Made by a program: the position numbers and the translations under genes
Source: Pseudomonas sp. ISL-84
Lineage (GTDB): Bacteria; Bacillota; Bacilli; Bacillales; Cytobacillaceae
Assembly: GCA_018613035.1 (NCBI GenBank)
Contig: JAGGRA010000009.1
Location: 28,969-92,968, forward strand
DNA length: 64,000 nt
Direction: 5' to 3'
Shown: piece by piece, positions 7,966-16,889 of the stretch
How the letters are laid out: each line of letters begins with the position of its first letter
How positions within the stretch are numbered: the first letter of the stretch is position 1
The notes under the pieces: generated by a model
The model's input: the letters and a program-made list of their open reading frames with translations, nothing else
What the model was told of the DNA's origin: nothing
Database searches by the model: none

Positions 7966-8275
7966 TTAAGCCCCTTTTTGCTGCAAAATAATTGCTTCCT
8001 TCTCCTTTTTGGTCATTGATAAGAATAGAACGCCTGCAATGATAAATAGCCCTCCTATTAACTGATAAGCGCCAAATGTTTCCTTTAGCCAGATAAAAGA
8101 AACGACTGCTGCCACAAGGGGCTCAATACTGGATAATAGACTGGTTTCAGTTGGTGATAGGTACTTCAGGCTGCTTATATACAGTAAAAACGATAAAGTA
8201 CTAACCAAAATAATGCTAATTAGCATCAAAAAGGTGTTTAGGCTCAGTGATTCTGCCAGGTGAGAAAAATGGAAT
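7966..8275 (-). pseudogene. EamA/DMT family transporter, C-terminal fragment
   Basis: The frame reads back through 8229 to about 8275 and corresponds to the last third of an EamA-type drug/metabolite transporter: SLKYLSPTETSLLSSIEPLVAAVVSFIWLKE is the hallmark of the second EamA repeat, followed by the final helix. The first seven or so transmembrane helices are missing. At 8275-8281 the sequence passes directly into the C-terminus of a MocR-type regulator on the other strand, so one deletion has removed both 5' parts. Confidence 0.75.
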
Positions 8276-8280
8276 GACGG

Positions 8281-8442
8281 GCTATTGCGAAAGCAGATGA
8301 GGCGGGAATAAAGATATATCCAGTATCACAATTTGGCAGAAATGAAGGCCAAACCATTTTATTAGGGTTCGCACTGCTGTCAGAAGAAGAGATAAATGAA
8401 GCTGTCCGATTACTCGCCGAAGTTTGGTATGGGAAAAAATGA
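8281..8442 (+). pseudogene. MocR/GntR-type PLP regulator, C-terminal fragment
   Basis: 54 codons reading AIAKADEAGIKIYPVSQF...TILLGFALLSEEEINEAVRLLAEVW, the end of the aminotransferase-like domain of a GntR/MocR regulator. No start or DNA-binding domain remains. Such regulators are often divergent from an EamA transporter (as in B. subtilis ycxD/ycxC), which is the arrangement of the two fragments here. Confidence 0.7.
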
Positions 8443-8744
8443 GTCTTTAACTTAGTTGGCGTTTACGGCGTGAGAGTTAGGGATTTTGAAACTTACCATA
8501 TCCCTCAATCATATGGTAATCCAGGACACTTTGTTTTTCATTCCACGTACTTCCTCCATAGAACAGCATTTTTGTATGAAAACAACTATTTCCTGTCAAA
8601 ATGAAAAATAGCAAGCAGGTCCTAAAGAGAAAGAAAACAGTGATCATTAACATGTGGAAAGATCAGGAAATAAGATTGTGCAAAATTATTGGAGCACTTA
8701 GCGCTCCAGATTACAAGGTAAAATAATAGGAGAGAAGGGTATTT
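8443..8744. other. intergenic region without recognised gene
   Basis: About 300 bp, AT-rich. A small GGAGC/GCTCC hairpin lies at about 8691-8707 just before the next gene. Nothing else recognised. Confidence 0.35.
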
Positions 8745-9314
8745 ATGAATCAGTTTTCAAGTCCGCTCGCTTTAATGGTTTTGGATATGCAAAAAGGATT
8801 TGACGATCCCTATTGGGGCAAGCGCAATAATCCATATGCAGAGAATAATACGTTTCGTCTGTTAACCGAGTGGCGTAATCGAAACTGGCCCGTTGTCTAT
8901 TCAAAGCACTTGTCTCTTGATCCGAAATCGCCGCTATATCATAAGAACGTCCAGGGGATAGAGTTTAAGGATCTTCTGCATCCCAAGCCAGGAGAGATGA
9001 TTTTTTCAAAAAATGTGAACAGTGCTTTTATCGGAACCGAACTGGAATCCTACCTGCGTCAGCAGCAAATTAAGTCTGTCGTCATCACCGGGCTGTCCAC
9101 TCAGCATTGTGTTTCAACAACCACCCGGATGAGCGGGAATTTGGGATTTGATACCTATCTGGTTTCGGATGCGATCGCTGCTTTTGAGATCACTGATCAC
9201 ATGGGGACAGTACATCCTCCAGAGGTGATCCACGAGATTGAGCTTGCTGCTCTGCATAAAGAGTTCGCAACGATTGTAACGACAGATGGGGTTGTAAATC
9301 AATTAAATGAGTAG
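8745..9314 (+). CDS. isochorismatase family cysteine hydrolase
   Basis: Cysteine hydrolase of the isochorismatase/nicotinamidase fold, 189 aa. The catalytic triad is visible: D14 (LMVLDMQKGF), K89 (FSKNVNSAF) and C122 (GLSTQHCVSTT), with the cis-peptide preceding the nucleophile helix. The family includes nicotinamidases, N-carbamoylsarcosine amidases and isochorismatases; no specific substrate is indicated. Start ATG 8745 with GGAGAGAAGG upstream. Cytosolic and apparently monocistronic. Confidence 0.88.
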   Translation: MNQFSSPLALMVLDMQKGFDDPYWGKRNNPYAENNTFRLLTEWRNRNWPVVYSKHLSLDPKSPLYHKNVQGIEFKDLLHPKPGEMIFSKNVNSAFIGTELESYLRQQQIKSVVITGLSTQHCVSTTTRMSGNLGFDTYLVSDAIAAFEITDHMGTVHPPEVIHEIELAALHKEFATIVTTDGVVNQLNE

Positions 9315-9598
9315 CAGGTTCACCTTTAATTATCAACAGGCAAGCATAATAGGTCTTTTCGATTCAAATAGAGGGGATGACCCTTTGTTATCTGTCTTTA
9401 TTAAATTTCTGAACTAAAAGTCAAATACAATAATTTCTCAATCCAAGAAAGGTCGACTAATTCGCTGATTTTAAAGGATGGTTGTTTTTAAAGCGAATGG
9501 ATGACGATTGGTTTTTTATCACAATTGGATAGTGGAATAGGATAAATAGCGGAAAGAGACACTAACGATGTATTGCTAAAAATACGGAGGTGTCTACC
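9315..9598. other. intergenic region upstream of manganese catalase
   Basis: No coding frame. It must carry the promoter of the catalase gene; no perfect sigma-A, sigma-B or sporulation promoter could be identified by eye. Confidence 0.35.
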
Positions 9599-10420
9599 AT
9601 GTTCTTTCATGTAAAAGAATTACAATATAGAGCAAAGCCAAGCAAGCCTGATCCTGTTTATGCAAAAAAACTGCAGGAGGTATTAGGCGGACAGTTTGGC
9701 GAGATATCTGTTATGATGCAGTATCTCTTTCAAGGATGGAACTGCCGGGGAGAACAAAAGTACCGTGATATGCTTATGGACATTGGCACAGAAGAAATTG
9801 CCCATGTCGAAATGCTTGCAACCATGATAGCCCAGCTCCTTGATAAAGCACCTGTTGAGGAGCAGGAGGAAGCTGCCAAGGATCCCGTTATTGCCAGTGT
9901 GATGGGAGGCATGAACCCGCAGCATGCCATCGTCAATGGGTTAGGAGCCAGTCCGAACGATGCAGTTGGTTTCCCTTGGACGGCTCGCTATATTATAGCA
10001 AGCGGAAACCTTCTGGCAGATTTCAGAGCCAACTTAAATGCCGAATCCCAGGGCCGTCTCCAGGTAGTCCGGTTATATGAAATGACAGATGATCCAGGTG
10101 TAAGGGACATGCTATCCTTCCTGATTGCCCGTGATTCCTACCACCAAAACCAATGGGCAGCTGCAATCGCAGAGTTGGAGCAAAAGGAGGGCTTAGTGGT
10201 ACCAAGCACATTCAACCGTGAATACGAAAAGTCAGACGTGGCCTATACCTTTATGAGCTGCTCGGAGGGAACAGAAAGTGAGCAAGGCCGCTGGGCATCA
10301 GGGCCTTCCATGGATGGGTTAAGTCAGTTTAAATATGAAGCAAAGCCTGTTGCTACAGGGCAAGCACCTGAGTTGAATCCTGCCCCTGGATATATACATG
10401 GTACACCAAAAGGTAAATAA
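9599..10420 (+). CDS. manganese catalase (dimanganese, CotJC/YdbD type)
   Basis: Ferritin-like four-helix protein that disproportionates hydrogen peroxide at a dimanganese site. From the ATG at 9599 the ligands are E35, E66, H69, E149 and H182, all in the expected ExxH arrangement. GGAGG overlaps the alternative GTG at 9590, so ATG 9599 (273 aa) is preferred. In spore formers relatives are spore-coat (CotJC) or general-stress catalases. The C-terminal tail (TGQAPELNPAPGYIHGTPKGK) is proline- and glycine-rich, as in YdbD-like catalases. A terminator-like hairpin follows at 10502. Confidence 0.93.
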   Translation: MFFHVKELQYRAKPSKPDPVYAKKLQEVLGGQFGEISVMMQYLFQGWNCRGEQKYRDMLMDIGTEEIAHVEMLATMIAQLLDKAPVEEQEEAAKDPVIASVMGGMNPQHAIVNGLGASPNDAVGFPWTARYIIASGNLLADFRANLNAESQGRLQVVRLYEMTDDPGVRDMLSFLIARDSYHQNQWAAAIAELEQKEGLVVPSTFNREYEKSDVAYTFMSCSEGTESEQGRWASGPSMDGLSQFKYEAKPVATGQAPELNPAPGYIHGTPKGK

Positions 10421-10501
10421 CTTAATTCCCATTGTAAAAGTACATGTTTTTGCTAATCCTTTTGAGAATATGGATCAATAGGAACTTAAGCTCTAAGAAA
10501 G

Positions 10502-10536
10502 TAATCCCGTCCAATGGCCGGGATTATTTTCTTTAT
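10502..10536 (+). terminator. terminator between catalase and DUF421 gene
   Basis: TAATCCCG and CGGGATTA pair around TCCAATGGC, followed by TTTTCTTT. Confidence 0.75.
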
Positions 10537-10570
10537 TATGGGAGAACTTAGAAAATAAGGAGTGAAATCA

Positions 10571-11266
10571 ATGACAGTAACTGAGGTAATTCTTCGTGTA
10601 GCTATTTCATTTTTGGTTCTGTTTTTATTAGCAAGAATGATGGGGAGAAAAGAAATTAGCCAAATGACTTTTTTTAACTGGACATCCGCAATTGGGATCG
10701 GTTCAATCACCGCGAACCTTGCAGTGAATCAAAATCTTAGCATCAGAAATGGAGTCATTGCCTTAATGGTTTGGACATTTTTTACACTGTTAATGGATAT
10801 GGTGGATATTAAATCAAAACGGGGAAGGAAAGTTACAACGGGTGACCCTTTAATTGTCATTAGAAATGGACAGATTATGGAGGGTGCTCTTAAAAAATCC
10901 AGGCTTGATATTGATGCACTTAAAGCGATGTTAAGGCAGAGAGATGTGTTCTCTCTTTTAGATGTGGATTACGCTATTTTAGAAACCAATGGGCAATTGT
11001 CTGTCTTAATAAAGGAAAACAAACAGCCGGTTACCAAAAGTGATATCGGCCGCTTTCAGACAAGTTCAACCACATTTCCTCTCGCAACAGAAGTAATATC
11101 TGATGGGAAAATAAACAAAGAAAACCTTTCTAAGCTAAAACTTGACCACAGCTGGCTTGATCAGGAGCTAAAAAAAGCAGATATTCAATCAGTTAGTGAC
11201 GTGTTTTATGCAGAAGTGCAGCCGGATGGGAGCCTTTATTTTGATAAGAGAAATGATATTCATTAA
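10571..11266 (+). CDS. DUF421 family membrane protein (YetF type)
   Basis: 231 aa with two or three N-terminal membrane helices, then a cytosolic alpha/beta domain typical of the DUF421/YetF family: LLARMMGRKEISQMTFFNWTSAIGIGSITAN, then GDPLIVIRNGQIMEGALKKSRLDIDALKAMLRQRDVFSLLDVDYAILETNGQLSVL. ATG 10571 lies 9 bp after AAGGAG; the in-frame GTG at 10562 overlaps that site. Some B. subtilis relatives (YetF, YdfR) take part in germination-receptor stability in spores; that role here is inference. Confidence 0.9.
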   Translation: MTVTEVILRVAISFLVLFLLARMMGRKEISQMTFFNWTSAIGIGSITANLAVNQNLSIRNGVIALMVWTFFTLLMDMVDIKSKRGRKVTTGDPLIVIRNGQIMEGALKKSRLDIDALKAMLRQRDVFSLLDVDYAILETNGQLSVLIKENKQPVTKSDIGRFQTSSTTFPLATEVISDGKINKENLSKLKLDHSWLDQELKKADIQSVSDVFYAEVQPDGSLYFDKRNDIH

Positions 11267-11337
11267 ATGCCGTTATTCCATTTAAAATTGGGAGGGAAAA
11301 GTGAATCATAATGAAATTTGATTTCGGGTGTGATTTA

Positions 11338-11590
11338 CGACCAAATATTGAGGGCGGCATGTTATATCGTCGTTAATCGTTGAGAATAACGACCAAATCT
11401 CGAGGGCAGCATGTGGTATCGTCGGTAATGATTATGATTAGCGACCAAATCTTGACTGGCAGTAGGGGATATCGTCGCTAATATGGATGAATAACGGCCA
11501 AATTTCAAGAGCAGCAACGAAAATCGTCGCTAATCAATGTGATTAACGACCAAATAACGAGGGCTATATTAAAAATCGTCGCTAACCAGC
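11338..11590 (+). repeat. tandem array, 52-bp period, about 5 units
   Basis: Degenerate units begin with CGACCAAAT (or CGGCCAAAT) at 11338, 11390, 11442, 11495 and 11547, so the period is 52 bp (once 53). Each unit ends with ATCGTCGYTAA about 25 bp later, so TTAGCGAC and GTCGCTAA form an inverted pair inside each unit. No coding potential because stops occur in all frames and 52 is not a multiple of 3. Confidence 0.8.
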
Positions 11591-11774
11591 CTTAATAATT
11601 ACCTTCTAAAATACAGGTTATTTTTGCATATAACAGCAATTATTCTTTCCGATGCCTCCGTTACATATCATACACAGTCCATAATATGGTTTAACCGGTA
11701 TAAAAACTTCCTCATTTCTTTCTTTAAATGCTAAATACTAAGTAAGAAAACGACACTTTAGAAGGAATGATACG

Positions 11775-12533
11775 ATGCCGCAAAATCAAACGCAATTTGC
11801 AGAATTCCGATCAGCTTTGACAAAGATGAAAGAGGATATAAATAAAAGACAGGATGCTAATGACAATTTTGGTTTAAAGTCAGATTTTTTTCATGAATCC
11901 ATGGGAGAGTTATCAAGTTATGACAACCATCCAGGTGATGAGGGCACTGAATTGTTTGAGCGCGAAAAGGACATTGCCTTGCATCAGCATTTAGATTACG
12001 AATTGGAGAAAATTGAAGCAGCACTTGCTTCTATCGAAAAAGGGACTTATGGCAAGTGCATTGCCTGCAATAAAGACATTCCCCTTGAGAGACTTCAAGC
12101 AGTCCCGGAAACTCTATATTGCAAGGAGCATTCTCCTGACCAGACTGTTTCGACGAACCGTCCCATTGAGGAAGGGGTTTTGATGCCTCCGTTTGGCAAA
12201 TTTGATATGGATGAGCAGGATGAAAATGTAGCATATGATGCTGAAGACTCCTGGCAAGAAGTTGCCAAATGGGGAACGTCCGAAACGCCATCCGATTTAG
12301 CCGTTCCGCCCGAGCATTATAATGATACTTACATTGAGTATGACGAAAATGTGGGTTATGTGGAGGATTATGAAAATTTCGTGGGCAATGATATGTATGG
12401 AAAGAATGTAACGGTTTACCCGAATGATCAGCATGATAAATATGAAGAAAGCCTGGATGAAGAAGGAATTATGACATCCTTTGGTGACTTGCCGGCTTTT
12501 GAGCACGATGCCTATGTGGATGATGATAAATAA
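11775..12533 (+). CDS. yteA: YteA-like TraR/DksA-type zinc-finger protein
   Basis: 252 aa acidic protein. An N-terminal helical region with SYDNHPGDEGTELFEREKD (about 48-66) precedes a DksA-type zinc finger: C95 and C98 in CIAC, then C116 and H119 in YCKEH. This order and the long acidic C-terminus rich in D, E and Y match B. subtilis YteA and related sporulation-time proteins. DksA-like fingers bind RNA polymerase in proteobacteria, but the role of YteA is not settled. The gene lies just upstream of csgA, in a spore-related pair, and may share transcription with it across a 57-bp gap. Confidence 0.82.
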   Translation: MPQNQTQFAEFRSALTKMKEDINKRQDANDNFGLKSDFFHESMGELSSYDNHPGDEGTELFEREKDIALHQHLDYELEKIEAALASIEKGTYGKCIACNKDIPLERLQAVPETLYCKEHSPDQTVSTNRPIEEGVLMPPFGKFDMDEQDENVAYDAEDSWQEVAKWGTSETPSDLAVPPEHYNDTYIEYDENVGYVEDYENFVGNDMYGKNVTVYPNDQHDKYEESLDEEGIMTSFGDLPAFEHDAYVDDDK

Positions 12534-12590
12534 GCTTTCCTGAAAAATGCCAAAATAATCTGCTTTGTAAACAGGAAGGAGAGGACTTAG

Positions 12591-12845
12591 ATGGAACAAT
12601 CCTTGAATTATTTGCGTGAGATTTTATCTGCTCATACCGAAAACGATGCTGTAGGCAGAAGGCTTTTTAAAAGGTTATCTACCCATGATTTTAAATCCGA
12701 ACAGATTTTTGCCTGGCAGCTAACACAGGAAGAAAGCAATTACCTTAATAAAGTACTGGAGGAAGCAATTGAGTATTCCAGACAGGAACAGGATGAAGAA
12801 AGAGCGCGCCAGCTGAATGAAGTGTATGAACAGTTGTTTATTTAA
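12591..12845 (+). CDS. csgA: CsgA-like sporulation-specific small protein
   Basis: 84 aa, all helical and acidic, no membrane segment. It resembles B. subtilis CsgA, a sigma-G-dependent spore protein, in length and pattern: LNYLREILSAHTEN at the start, EESNYLNKVLEEAIEYSRQEQDEERARQLNEVYEQLF at the end. Good ribosome binding site AAGGAGAGG. Terminator immediately downstream, shared with the convergent YqcI/YcgG gene. A forespore promoter was not clear by eye. Confidence 0.68.
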   Translation: MEQSLNYLREILSAHTENDAVGRRLFKRLSTHDFKSEQIFAWQLTQEESNYLNKVLEEAIEYSRQEQDEERARQLNEVYEQLFI

Positions 12846-12850
12846 ATAGC

Positions 12851-12885
12851 AGGAGAACAGAATTGGATTCTGTTCTCCTTTTTAC
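12851..12885 (+). terminator. terminator between csgA and YqcI/YcgG gene
   Basis: AGGAGAACAGAA and TTCTGTTCTCCT form a 12-bp stem with loop TTGGA, then TTTT. Confidence 0.9.
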
Positions 12886-13640
12886 GTGCTTTTCTTAGTC
12901 ATTCCCAAAAACCTGTGAAAGGGACATTTGGATATAGTGGTCTCATCGTCCCTTATAAAATATTGCTTCCATTCAAAGTTATCTTCCGCTCCATAACTGT
13001 TCAAGTCTGGGTGTATGGGGCTGCTGTCATACTTCTTCAGTCTTTTTCGCACCTGGGATTTGATTTTAAGGGCCAAGGACTCTTTTTTCATAAATTCCTT
13101 TAATACCCATCTTGGTGTAATCGCAAGCATCATGTAGTCAAAGTGGCGGCTCTGCCGGTTAACGTGCGCTGGGGTGGCGCAATACATAAAATACGGTTCG
13201 CCATGAAAGCAAAACTCCCAAACGGGATCATGCGGGTCTTTCGGTATATTGTTCGGCCACTCAACTTCATCAATTTCACTTAAGCTGGCAAGCTGCTGCC
13301 AAAACAGCTGCTCGAATTGTTTTACAGTATAAGAACTCCTTATTTTATCAGGTGTTTTATAGAAGATGATTAGAGAGGAGTAGTTCCCGAATGTTCTTGA
13401 ATGCAGGGTGTATTCCTTTAGCAACGCTGCAACCTGTTCAGTTGTGGATTCTTCTCTGGGATCTTCAGCAAAGCCATAACGAAGCTGGTTTTTGGAAAAG
13501 CCAATGGTAGCAGGGATGCAGGGGAACGGCTTATCTTTATCTGACAGCTTCTTATTGAACTTCTCCAATGCGTCCCGTTTCCATTCTTTTAAAAGGTGCC
13601 GCTCGGAGGCATCATCTGTATATAACATGTTAAACTTCAT
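12882..13640 (-). CDS. YqcI/YcgG family protein
   Basis: About 252 aa, cytosolic. Matches the YqcI/YcgG family of Bacillus: CIPATIGFSKNQLRYGFAEDPR near the N-terminus, DPVWEFCFHGEPYFMYCATPAHVNRQSRHF in the middle and ISKCPFHRFLGM at the end. Function unknown for the family. The exact start is uncertain: GTG 13649, ATG 13640 and a later ATG all have part of the GGAGG site upstream. Convergent with csgA. Confidence 0.82.
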   Translation of the reverse strand: MKFNMLYTDDASERHLLKEWKRDALEKFNKKLSDKDKPFPCIPATIGFSKNQLRYGFAEDPREESTTEQVAALLKEYTLHSRTFGNYSSLIIFYKTPDKIRSSYTVKQFEQLFWQQLASLSEIDEVEWPNNIPKDPHDPVWEFCFHGEPYFMYCATPAHVNRQSRHFDYMMLAITPRWVLKEFMKKESLALKIKSQVRKRLKKYDSSPIHPDLNSYGAEDNFEWKQYFIRDDETTISKCPFHRFLGMTKKST

Positions 13641-13769
13641 CACCTCCACTAACTCCTACAATATATTCAAATTAGGATTAGGCAGGTGAGTGTCCATAGG
13701 GAAAATGGGCAGGACAGAAGGAGACCCCCATTAATTTTTCAAGTGACGGATTTATTGGACAGCAAGGAA

Positions 13770-14390
13770 ATAGGTCTTTGTGAAATCGCCATCAAGACGA
13801 AAAATGGAGCCTAGCAAGAAGATAGTATTCACAGAGCTTCCATGAGGACGAAAATAGAAGAATAGCTCAGAGAAAGGTCGCCATAGAGTCTTCATGACGA
13901 CGAAAACGGAAGAGCAGTCAAGAGAAAGGTCGCCATAGAGTTTTCATGAAGACGAAAGTTAGAGACCAGGCAGGAAATAGGTCGCCATGGAGCGTTCATG
14001 ACGACGAAAACGGAAGAATAGCCAAGAGAAAGGTCGCCATGGAGCGTTCATGAGGACGAAAATAGAAGAATAGCCAAGAGAAAGGTCGCCATAGAGTCTT
14101 CATGAAGACGAAAGTTAGAGGCCAGGCAGGAAAAAGGTCGCCATGGAGCGTTTATGAAGACGAAAACGGAAGAACAGCCAAGAGAAAGGTCGCCATGGAG
14201 CTTCCATGAAGACGAAAATGGAAGAGTAGCCAAGAGAAAGGTCGCCATGAAGCATTTATGAAGACGAAAACGGAAGAATATCTAAAAGAAAGGTCACCAT
14301 GGGGCGGTCATGAAGACCAAAATCGTAAGTAGATAAGGAATGGGGTCTTCATGAAGCGTTTATGAAGACGACAATCGAGGACCTTGCGAA
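13770..14390 (+). repeat. tandem array, 52-bp period, about 12 units
   Basis: GGTCGCCAT recurs at 13876, 13928, 13980, 14032, 14084, 14136, 14188 and 14240, and as GGTCACCAT at 14292: exactly 52 bp each time, with degenerate units on both sides. Each unit continues with TTCATGAAGACGAAAA and a variable part ending GCCAAGAGAAA. Two variants (one with CGGAAGAATAGCC, one with GTTAGAGRCCAGGC) are interspersed, so units have been copied unequally. No coding function is likely because the period is not a multiple of 3. Confidence 0.9.
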
Positions 14391-14500
14391 AAGAGCCAAA
14401 TTTCAATAAGATTTCCCGCCTATTTCCCGTGTTAATTTTCCTCCCCGTGAATACAATGAATCAAACAGCACTTCAATCCATATTGAAGGGGGATGACATC

Positions 14501-15223
14501 ATGTTTTCGGTAACGGGTATGCAGGGATTTGAGACTTTTTCCTTGATGCATCTTGTTACATTGATTCTTTTCTTTTTTACCTGCTGGTGGCTGGTGTATT
14601 ACAGGCAAGCGCTTAGGCCATATCAGAAGATGATGAAGTGGTCTTTGTTTGCTGTGCTGCTGGCCTGTGAAGTCACGCATCATTTGTGGCTCGTTCTCAC
14701 CAATCAGTGGGAAGTGGCGGATTTGCCGCTGCAGCTTTGTTCTCTCAGCACCTTCATTGCACTGTTTCTGTTCTTAAAAGGCAATAAAAAAGCATTTTAT
14801 TTGCTGTATTTTATCGGCACCATTCCTCCCATCTTAAGTATGGTTACGCCGGATATGATTTACCAATTTCCTCATTATCGCTACATCAAATACTTCCTTC
14901 ATCATTCAGCCATTCCCTTAGCCGTTGTCTATTTCATTCTTTTTGAAGGGTACAGAGTTCCGAAGAAAGCGGTATTAACCAGCTTTATGACACTCAATGT
15001 AATCGCAGTGCCAGTCTTTATCTTAAACCTCCTGCTCGGCACAAACTTTTTCTATTTGGCCAGCCCAACCGAAACAAAAACGCTGTTGTCCTTTTTTGGC
15101 AGCGGGGTGTGGTACTATGTAACCCTTGAAATTGCTGCACTGTTTGTCTTTTATATCACCTTTATCCCGATGCATTATTTGCAAAAAGCAGAAAAGAAGA
15201 TATGGAGTGGGGAAGGAAAATAA
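14501..15223 (+). CDS. TIGR02206/YwaF family membrane protein
   Basis: 240 aa with about seven transmembrane helices. The family signature is seen in LACEVTHHLWLVLTNQWEVADLPLQLCSLSTFIALFLF and in FGSGVWYYVTLEIAALFVFYI. B. subtilis YwaF belongs here; function unknown. The frame is open upstream to 14384, but ATG 14501 is preferred because GAAGGGGG lies about 10 bp before it and the upstream residues run into the repeat array. Terminator follows the stop. Confidence 0.85.
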   Translation: MFSVTGMQGFETFSLMHLVTLILFFFTCWWLVYYRQALRPYQKMMKWSLFAVLLACEVTHHLWLVLTNQWEVADLPLQLCSLSTFIALFLFLKGNKKAFYLLYFIGTIPPILSMVTPDMIYQFPHYRYIKYFLHHSAIPLAVVYFILFEGYRVPKKAVLTSFMTLNVIAVPVFILNLLLGTNFFYLASPTETKTLLSFFGSGVWYYVTLEIAALFVFYITFIPMHYLQKAEKKIWSGEGK

Positions 15224-15231
15224 CAGAAAAA

Positions 15232-15269
15232 TAGCCTTGTTCCAGCGGGATGATGGAATAAGGCTTTTT
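15232..15269 (+). terminator. terminator after YwaF-like gene
   Basis: GCCTTGTTCCA pairs with TGGAATAAGGC (one G-T pair), then five T residues. Confidence 0.85.
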
Positions 15270-15274
15270 GAATG

Positions 15275-15348
15275 ATCGTTTTTCTTGCCTTTGCGGACTC
15301 ATTTTGGAAATGTTCTCTACAATAGGTACAAGCCCTTTCTGGATGACT
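15275..15348 (-). pseudogene. remnant of a small SKMSPQRQ-type protein
   Basis: On the minus strand this stretch reads VIQKGLVPIVENISKMSPQRQEKRSFKK without a start or ribosome binding site. VENISKMSPQRQ is nearly the same as VEDAISKMSPQRQ in the intact 52-aa gene at 16890, so it is a decayed paralogue on the other side of the Mur ligase gene. Confidence 0.45.
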
Positions 15349-15454
15349 TAGTTGATTGTACCGATCTTTATTTATAGATTTCTATATCCTAAATACAAGA
15401 CACCTATTTGGCCTGCAGATTATTTTACTCCACAAGAGAGGAAGGGCAGAGGGA

Positions 15455-16832
15455 ATGAAAGCTATACCATTAGACGAAATCGTAAAAATAATAAATGGAA
15501 CGATTGTTTCGGGTCAAGGGAATCCGTCGATCAATAACATTGAATATGACCCGCTTAAAGTGAAATCTGGCAATGGTACGCTGTTTTTTCATTTTAATCC
15601 GAAAAGAGGGTTACATCATTTAAGAAAGATAAATGCTGTGATTGTAACGGAAAAACCAGGAACAGCAAAGAATGGTAACATAGTGATAAAGGTCGATCAT
15701 GTTCGGGAAGCTTACTGGAGCTTGATGAGCCATTACCGGAGTTTATTTAAAATCCCCGTAGTTGGCATAACGGGTACGAGCGGAAAAACCACCACCAAGG
15801 AAATGATCACACAAGTCTTAACATTGGATGGCATGAAATGTTCAATCCACCTATCGGAGCTTTAATCTCGGCCGGGTCCATTTGCTGAAATTTTTAGAGA
15901 TGGATGATCAAACAGATGCTGCGGTTATCGAAATGGGGCTATTGAAGCCTGGGGATGTCAGTCTGGCATGCAAGTACTTCCAGCCTACGATCAGGATATT
16001 ATTGAATATTGATGTCTACCATCTACAAGGCTGCAAAACGATGGAAAACTACATTAAGGCAAAAGCGGAAATAATGGATGGGATGAAAACCGAAGATCTC
16101 CTCATTATTAATGCAGATGATCACAATATCAAAAAGATTGATATGAGTCATGTTGCTCAAAAAATGACCTTTGGAATATATGAACCTGCGGATTACATGG
16201 CAAAGGAAATGGAGCAAACTGATAAAGGAATACGTTTTATGCTTGTTTACAAAAACAAGGAATACCCGGCATTGATTCCAGGGTATGGAAAACATAATCT
16301 TTACAATGCTTTAGCTTCGATTGCGGCCGTTCACCAGATCGGCTTAGATATTGAGGAGGTCATCGATAAATTATCAAAATTCCAGCACCTGGAATCCCAC
16401 TTGCAGCTGCTTCCTGGAATAAAAGGCTGTTTGATTATTGATGATTCCTGGAACAACACGCCTCTTGCGATGGAAGGGGCTCTAAACGTTCTAAAAGATA
16501 CTGCAAAAGGAAAGAAAATAGCTGCTTTAGGTTCTTTTCCGCAAATCGGAAGAAATCAGGAAGCGAAGGAGCAATACCGCTATATGGCCAGCAAGGTGAT
16601 GGAAGCGAAGGCTGATAAGCTCATTATTTTAGATGAAAAAGCCAAGGAAATCGCTGTAAATGCCAGAAAAATGGGCATGAAACCAAATGATATCCACTAC
16701 TGCTATACGGAGCATGCAGTTTATAAAACACTTAACCCGATCCTCGATTCCAATACGGCTGTTTTATTCAAGTTTTCAAAGATATTAAGGAAATCTTTAT
16801 TTAAATTGATTAAGTCAAAGATTATGAAATAA
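15455..16832 (+). pseudogene. Mur ligase family protein (MurF-like), frameshifted
   Basis: ATP-dependent peptide ligase related to MurF/CapB-type enzymes. The first part (15455-15865) has an N-terminal substrate domain and P-loop GITGTSGKTTTKE at residues 104-116. The second part (to 16832) has AAVIEMG, DVYHLQGC, NADD and the C-terminal ligase domain with IIDDSWNNTPLAMEGAL. Between them the frame changes by one base near 15840-15855: just after DGMKC the other frame reads QSTYRSFNLGRVHLLKFLEMDD, continuing the family sequence seamlessly. So the gene is a single one with a one-base shift, real or a sequencing error. In Bacillus such ligases sit beside YheC/YheD ATP-grasp genes, as here. Residue positions count from ATG 15455. 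Confidence 0.8.
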
Positions 16833-16845
16833 AATCGAGAAAAAA

Positions 16846-16888
16846 GCCTATTCCATCCGGGTTGAACCCCTTGGATAAGGCTTTTTCT
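16846..16888 (+). terminator. terminator between Mur ligase and the minus-strand small gene
   Basis: AAAAAGCCT, ATTCCA and GGGTT pair with AACCCC, TTGGAT and AAGGCTTTTT; A- and T-runs on both sides let it serve both directions. Confidence 0.8.
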
Positions 16889-16889
16889 A

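Noticed and set aside
9505..9545. Sigma-B promoter for manganese catalase
   Set aside because: GTTT is present but the spacing to a GGGTAT-like -10 box is wrong.
9114..10211. Several minus-strand frames opposite the isochorismatase and catalase genes
   Set aside because: Cysteine-, histidine- and arginine-rich shadow translations without ribosome binding sites.
14048..14248. Minus-strand 66-codon frame inside the 52-bp array
   Set aside because: Low-complexity product that arises from the repeat; the period is not a multiple of 3 and there is no ribosome binding site.
13770..14390. CRISPR array
   Set aside because: Units repeat at 52 bp along their whole length with drift everywhere; there is no constant repeat separated by unique spacers of similar size, and no cas gene nearby.
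15356..15454. Upstream extension of the Mur ligase frame
   Set aside because: The extension has no ribosome binding site and is not family-like; ATG 15455 starts the conserved domain.
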